DNA of 64,000 nt from Oxyruncus cristatus (lineage: Eukaryota > Chordata > Aves > Passeriformes > Cotingidae). The stretch is taken from positions 268,692 to 332,691 of the forward strand of contig VXAY01002819.1 in NCBI GenBank assembly GCA_013399855.1, given 5' to 3'. The first letter of the stretch is position 1. The number at the start of each line of letters is the position of its first letter. Made by a program: the position numbers and the translations under genes. Shown one piece after another: positions 58,623 to 64,000 of the stretch. The notes beneath the pieces were generated by a model, which worked only from the letters and a program-made list of their open reading frames with translations, did no database searches and was not told the origin of the DNA.

Positions 58623-60759
58623 TCCTCAAGGAAAAGGGAGAAATGGGGGTCAAATTGGCCGCTGGGCTTCCACAGCTGGAAGCACAAAACATCCCTGCAA
58701 ATGGTGGTGATATGGCCACTAATGGCTTTTATAAGCCTTAGTGAATGAGCAGGTGCTTCCAGTCCTTCCTGGCTGCTACCAGGAGGGTGGCACCACACTG
58801 ACCAGCAGCCTCCTGGCTCAGCCAGCCCTGGTGGCATCTCTGAGGCAGATGAGCCAAGATTGACGTGACTGATTTGTAAAGCACCTAAGGAGTCTTCAGG
58901 GATCAAAGTCACTACAAGATAGTGAAATGTAAGCTACAGGAACCTGGAGCCCCAACAGGGAAAAGAATGAGTTTGCTTTTTTTCCAGCAACGTGCCAGTC
59001 TAGAAGAACCAACATGAAGCATCTGTGCAGGTGGGGAGGGGGTAATTTTTGCTGGTTTCAGCTTTCTGTTCATCTTCAAACAAAAGATCTTGTGTTTTTC
59101 TCCACAGCAGGTTTCACAAGCATTGATTTGTCCTTTCCTCATCTCTAACCTGTCTTTCCTATATAACTTTGAAAGGAAAACATTTTTTAAAAGCCTTTTG
59201 CTTTTGTTTTGCTTTTTAAAAGAGCCAAAGCAAAATGCTCTTTATGAGCTTCCCCTCCCACCATTGTTTAACCAACATTTTCAGCGAGCTAAACATGAAA
59301 CCACAAACAGCAAGACACAAACCTAGGGATGAAGTTGAAGGCAGGCACACTCCAGGGACTGCAGATCCCACTGCAGAGGCTGGGAGCAGTGCTCCCCCAG
59401 GAGAGGCAGGGATGCACGGAGGTCTCAGCCCTCGGAGGATGATGCCAAGCTGGGCACAGCTGAGCAAGCACACTGGGCACAGACATCTCAGTCTGAGCCT
59501 GGTTGCCAGGACCAACAACCAGTGGTTCAGTAGACAGCAGAGGGGTGAAGGGGGGGTTCTCCATGATCCTGGACGCTGGCCATCCAAAAGAGCTGCTTAC
59601 TTAGGTTGGCTCCAGTTATCCCTTTTAATGCTGTGATGAAAACACTTAATTCAACACACAGATTTAAAGGAATACTAATGACCAAGTCCAAGGAGGTATT
59701 TGCAGTACCATACAGGCCCGGTCACAACAAAGAGGGAAATCAAGTCTTTCACTGTCAGAAAAAGCTTGAAAAAAACAAAAGGCGGGGGGGGGAAATTATT
59801 TCTTTTCCATGGAATGTCTCAGGATTTTTCCCAGCCCAGCCCTGCCACACAGCCCCACGTGTGTCCCCAGAAACCCTCCTGGGTGAGGCCATGCTGCTGC
59901 CCTACATCCAAGCTGCAGCTCAAATCCAACATTAGCAAGTGTGCCCAGCACTCTGTGGCACTGCTGCCTGCCACACACTTTGTTACCCACACTGATTTTT
60001 TAGTCTTTGATGCTTTGTGAACTGCGTAATTTTTTTTCCCGGTCACAACGTGATTGAAGCAGATGGATGGAGCAGAAGAAAAGCGTCTCGGAGTGGCCAG
60101 AAACTCAGCTCAGCCATTTTCGTGGCTGGTAAAGATGAGGAAAAAAAAAGTCCAAAAAATAAACTCTCTTTTTCTCCTTTGCTGAGATTTACGGTCTGTT
60201 TTTATTGCAGTTTAATCAGGGGTGAGAGAGCAGAGGCTGGGTTCCAGCACTGTTCTTCAGGGAACCGTGGCCCGTGTGTCAGAACCAGACAGCACTTTCC
60301 ACTTGTTTCTTTTGAATAAGGATAAATACAAAGCACTTTATAAAAGAGCTTAAAAGAGGTAGCAAAAAACACAGGAAGAGATGTGCTTAGGGCATGGAGG
60401 GCAAACATGCCTTACCTCCTCTGCTTCCCAGACTGGGAGCCCCATGGGGATCCCCATGACTGGCAGTGTGTGTGGGGCTGCAGCAGGGAAGAGGATGAGA
60501 GATTGTTCAGCCCATCCAACCTGAGAACATCACCTGCCCCAGGCCCTTCCCTCCCCACCAGCTCCACAGGTCCCTCCCCTGCCACGGCCCATGGCTGGCA
60601 GGTGTCAGCTCGCCCCTCTGCCTCCCAGGCAGGAGCAGGGTTATGAGCGCCCTGTGGGACAGACATTTACACCCACCAACTCCCCGACCCTCCTCATCAA
60701 CCCCTGTACCCCCTCGGCTCCCCTCCATGGATCACCAGAGGCACACAGAGCAGCACAAA

Positions 60760-61140
60760 AGACCCTCACCCCTCCCCTCTCCCTGCCTGCAGCCCCCGGG
60801 TTCTCTGCCTGCAGCTCCCCGGCTCTCCGCCTGGGCTTGCTGCCTTCCCTGCTTCTATCAGGCCTTATCACACTTAATTTTACTCCTTCTCTCACTAACT
60901 GCCCTCTCTCTCTTATCTCTCCTTCAAAGCCAATATTTTACTCCCTCCCTTTTTTCCTCCTTATCACTCTCTCTCTCTTTTTATTTTAAAACACTTTCTG
61001 CCTTCTGTGCTTCTCCCTTGCTCTGCTGCCATTTCTCTCTGCCAAGAGCTCTTCTCTCTCTACTGTGGCTGTGCTTCCCACAGTCCCTTCCACACCCAGG
61101 TTTCTCCTGCTGACTCTGCCTCTCTCCTCCTCTGGCAGGG
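60760..61140. repeat. pyrimidine-rich low-complexity block
   Basis: A long C/T-biased stretch with repeated CTCTCTC and TCTCTCTCTTTT runs (notably 60904-60923 and 60966-60981). Low-complexity DNA with no gene seen on either strand. Confidence 0.6.
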
Positions 61141-61899
61141 CTTTCATCCTGCTCTCCAGCCCTGCCCAGCGGGTTTTCCGTGAGACAGGGCAGGGACTTT
61201 GCAGTGCAATGCCTCCTACCGGGTTTTTGCAGGACATGGTAGCAGAGAAGGGATTTGGGATGCAGGGGCTCAACGCCCTGGAGGAGATGGCTGGGAGAGC
61301 AGCCGTGCTTCCCCTCTCCCTTGCCCTGGCTCCCGCAGGAAAAAGCAGGCCTGTTGCTTCCCTCTCCTTTTCCTGGATCTGTATCTGCACGGTTATGATA
61401 GATTTGCTGCAATTCTATCAGTTTATGATTAAAACCCATAAATTTTACTAGGCCTTTTTCTTATTTTCCATAATCCACAGCATCCAAGGCAATTCAAATT
61501 TTAACTGGAAAGCATGGGCTGTGCAGTTAGGTCCCAGTGTAATGTGGAATGGTTCATTTCCCAATCCACCCCCATTACCGGTGGTACTAAAGAAATATTT
61601 TCCCATGAAAGAGGTTTTTCCTCAATTCCCTTGAAAACAACATCCTTACCTGAGCAAAGGATCAGAGGAACAATGCAAACCTTGACTGAAACACAGTGTC
61701 CCCCAGCACAGTGCTTTGTTCCCATCCTGAGGTTTCTAAGCAGAGTTTCCCTGTGGATTTAGGGAGGTGCTGAGGGTCTCAGGGTGACCAGCCTGGGGTG
61801 AACAGGGTGGCAGGTGTGGGTCCCTGTCAGCTGCCCCATTGCAGCTCCCATCAGCAGGCAGTGGGTAGCTCCAGCCCCTCCAGAGGTTTCATCATGTGC

Positions 61900-62110
61900 C
61901 TGTTACGATCCAGATAATAAGACATTTCATTCAAATGAGCAAATTTATTCCAGTGGCACCTTAATAACAAAATCAATAAAACTACACTTCCCAGAAGGGC
62001 TTTATCATATGCTAAAACTACAGCATATTGCCTGGATGTACTAAATTTTCTCCCTGAAATAAAGTGCAAAGTTTAGAAGACAGATGACACCATTTGCAGT
62101 GCTAGTAGGA
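61900..62110. promoter_or_regulatory. candidate conserved non-coding element downstream of LINGO1
   Basis: An AT-rich island with CAGATAATAAG, TTCAAATGAGCAAATTTATTCC, CCTTAATAACAAAATC and AATATCCTAATAAATCC. Composition contrasts with the GC-rich flanks; the enhancer role is inferred. Confidence 0.25.
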
Positions 62111-62613
62111 TAATATCCTAATAAATCCATGGCCACCTGGGCACTTCAGAGTTGTCACACACTGCACTTCGTGGCCACTGAGAACTTCCCGGTGACAGCC
62201 AGAACTAGAATGAGACCTCTGCTCCTGGGGCTCACGGTGCAGATGTAGGGAGTGTGGGCTCTGGAGCACAGCCCTGTGTCACCAAAGCAACGAGCCATCC
62301 ATGCACATAGACCAGCCAGAGTGGAATGCCTGCATGGGAACATCGAGGACCTGGTGATCGGTGCAGGCAACCTCATCTGTTGTGGCTCTCTCTGAAAGAA
62401 GCAGCTCTGACCAGGTGGAACACTGAGCACCCAGCTTGGGGACCAGCCACTCCATGTGCTGGGGACCGGGCTGGCCTCTCCCGGCAAAGCTGCTTGGTGC
62501 CACCACTAAGCTGGAAAAGAGATAAGACAGTCAGGAAAGGCTGCTGGTCCTGCAAGCCCAAGGGGCAGCAGCACCCTGGGAAAGGCAACTGCCTAAGGAA
62601 GCGTCCATGTAAA

Positions 62614-62634
62614 GGGACAGGGACAGGGACAGGG
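62614..62634 (+). other. canonical G-quadruplex motif (GGGACA repeat)
   Basis: Three GGGACA units plus a final GGG give four G3 runs with three-base loops, a textbook quadruplex pattern on the plus strand. It is also a short 6-bp microsatellite and may vary in length. Confidence 0.85.
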
Positions 62635-64000
62635 AATGCTGCCCTGCCCGGTGCTGTGCACTCCACCGTGCAGATCCCACCCCGTGAGCCCTGTATTGGG
62701 CCCTGTGGTGCTTTCCCATGTGCCATCCCTCTCACTCCCTCTGCACCTCCATCCCCCTCAATTACCACTTGCTGCTTCCTCACTGTTTCCCACATCATCA
62801 CACTCCAGCACCTTGCCTGACATGAGATTATGGCTCTTCCCTCCTCCATCATCCTCCCAGACTGTCATCCATCAGCTCTCCAAACCCTGCCCTGTTCTCA
62901 GCCATTCCCATCTGCCAGTCAGCCATTTCCCACCAGCTCTCTTCTCCTCCTCATCCCTTCAGCTTGTGCTTCCCAAGCCTATCAGTGTTCCCCAGCCTTG
63001 AGTGCTGCGAAACTAATTAGCTCACTACAAAGATTGAGGAATAATTAGGGACTCCACTGAAGGCACAAAACTAGGGCATCTTGCCTTAAATAAATGCGAG
63101 CAAGTGTCTCTGCGCTCTGCTGACGTCCTGCGATTGCTCCAGGCAGATGATTACACGACTCACTGTCCCTCGGCTCCCACTCCAGGCATGTTCACCAGAG
63201 GTGCGTCTGCCTTCATCTTGCCCCTTAGACAGGTGCTTTCCGGGTTTTCTGGCTTATGTCCCTGCACCAGCTCCTCCCCAGAGCTCCAGAGTTTGCCAGG
63301 CACCAAAGCAAGCAGGCAGCATTCCTGGAGATGCTGGTGCTGCAGGTTTGGGTGCTGCCTCCTCAAGGGATCACCATCTCCGTCTCTCTCAGGGGGAAAG
63401 CTAGAACCAAGCATGGAAAATAGCAAGAAAAACATTTGCAAAACTTCTTTTCCAGTTGCCTCTGCTGGGTAGAAAAGAGGCCAAACCAGTCTTTCCCATG
63501 GGCAGTTCCATTGTGTTGGGCAGGAGTCTGCACTGCCCCATGCTGGAGTCCCTAAGGACAGGGTGATAGGAGGATTTGGGGGCTGCACAGGTCCTCCTTC
63601 CTCACGCACAGACCATGCTGGGCACCCCCCACCTGAGCACGTGGAAGCCCCTGGTGACACACAGGGGTTCCCTGTAATCCTGTGCCTCCCACTGAGGAAA
63701 TCCATCTCCTTCCTGCCTCCACCAGGTAATGGAGCAGGAGACGGAGTCGGAGGCAGCCCAGAATGAGGCACCTCTGACCTTCACCACTCACTCATCTCCC
63801 GGCAGGGTGAACGATCCCCTCTCCAGCCATTGTCTGTGCCTGAAGAGGCACAGTTGGCACTTATGAACGATGTTTAATAACAAGCTGACGCTCAGCCCCT
63901 GTGTCTCGCCCAGAGATCTGAGGCAGCCTGATAACGTCCTCAGCCATTTGTGGAGGAGCAGTGCCTGCTGCCTCCCAGGGAAGGTGCGACTGGGCGTGGG

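Larger units (their letters stand above)
57661..64000. other. downstream non-coding region, no gene seen
   Basis: No coding exon is recognised. The 222-codon minus-strand frame at 57651-58319 has no recognisable domain. Contents: a CR1 scrap at 58569, an AT-rich stretch at 59080-59300, a pyrimidine-rich block at about 60760-61140, an AT-rich islet at about 61900-62110, a G-quadruplex motif at 62614 and ordinary mixed sequence to the end. Mammalian LINGO1 lies near HMG20A, but none of its exons is visible here. Confidence 0.55.

Overview
The window is vertebrate nuclear DNA, most likely from a bird. Two things point there. The only transposon remnants I recognise are CR1 LINE 3' fragments of the avian/sauropsid type, and the one protein gene is an ortholog of LINGO1 that is about 90% or more identical to my recollection of the human protein. 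The species cannot be fixed from the sequence. There are no operons, CRISPR arrays, tRNAs or rRNAs, and I see no second protein-coding gene.

Layout. Positions 1-40,350 are non-coding DNA upstream of the LINGO1 CpG island: distal 5' flank, or intron of a longer transcript. This stretch holds one decayed CR1 (about 5,790-6,280), several microsatellites, a degenerate 24-bp repeat rich in TAATCC (about 19,391-19,680), candidate CTCF, RFX and retinoid/CRE sites, and AT-rich islands that look like conserved enhancers. A GC-rich CpG island (about 40,360-41,340) is interrupted by a 332-N assembly gap (40,560-40,891). Just after the gap lies what I interpret as LINGO1 exon 1: it ends at 40,981 in ATG-CGG, followed by a GTAAGC donor. 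Joined to the acceptor at 55,366, it reads in frame into the main exon and reproduces the shape of the long human N-terminus. Intron 1 (40,982-55,366, about 14.4 kb) contains a 30/32-bp minisatellite, more AT-rich candidate enhancers, and a perfect 219-bp tandem duplication 250 bp before the coding exon.

The whole mature protein lies in one exon (55,367 to about 57,660): signal peptide, LRR cap, about 12 LRRs, LRR C-cap, Ig domain, transmembrane helix and short tail. A 3' UTR with several AATAAA signals follows. From about 57,660 to 64,000 the DNA is downstream non-coding sequence with a CR1 scrap, a pyrimidine-rich block, a canonical G-quadruplex motif and one AT-rich island.

The window therefore looks like a single neuronal gene with a large regulatory surround. 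I found no new protein system. The most useful observations are the exon-1 reconstruction with its uORFs, the identical 219-bp duplication, the hidden TAATCC array, and a few specific regulatory motifs. All regulatory calls come from reading motifs by eye; none has been tested by alignment.
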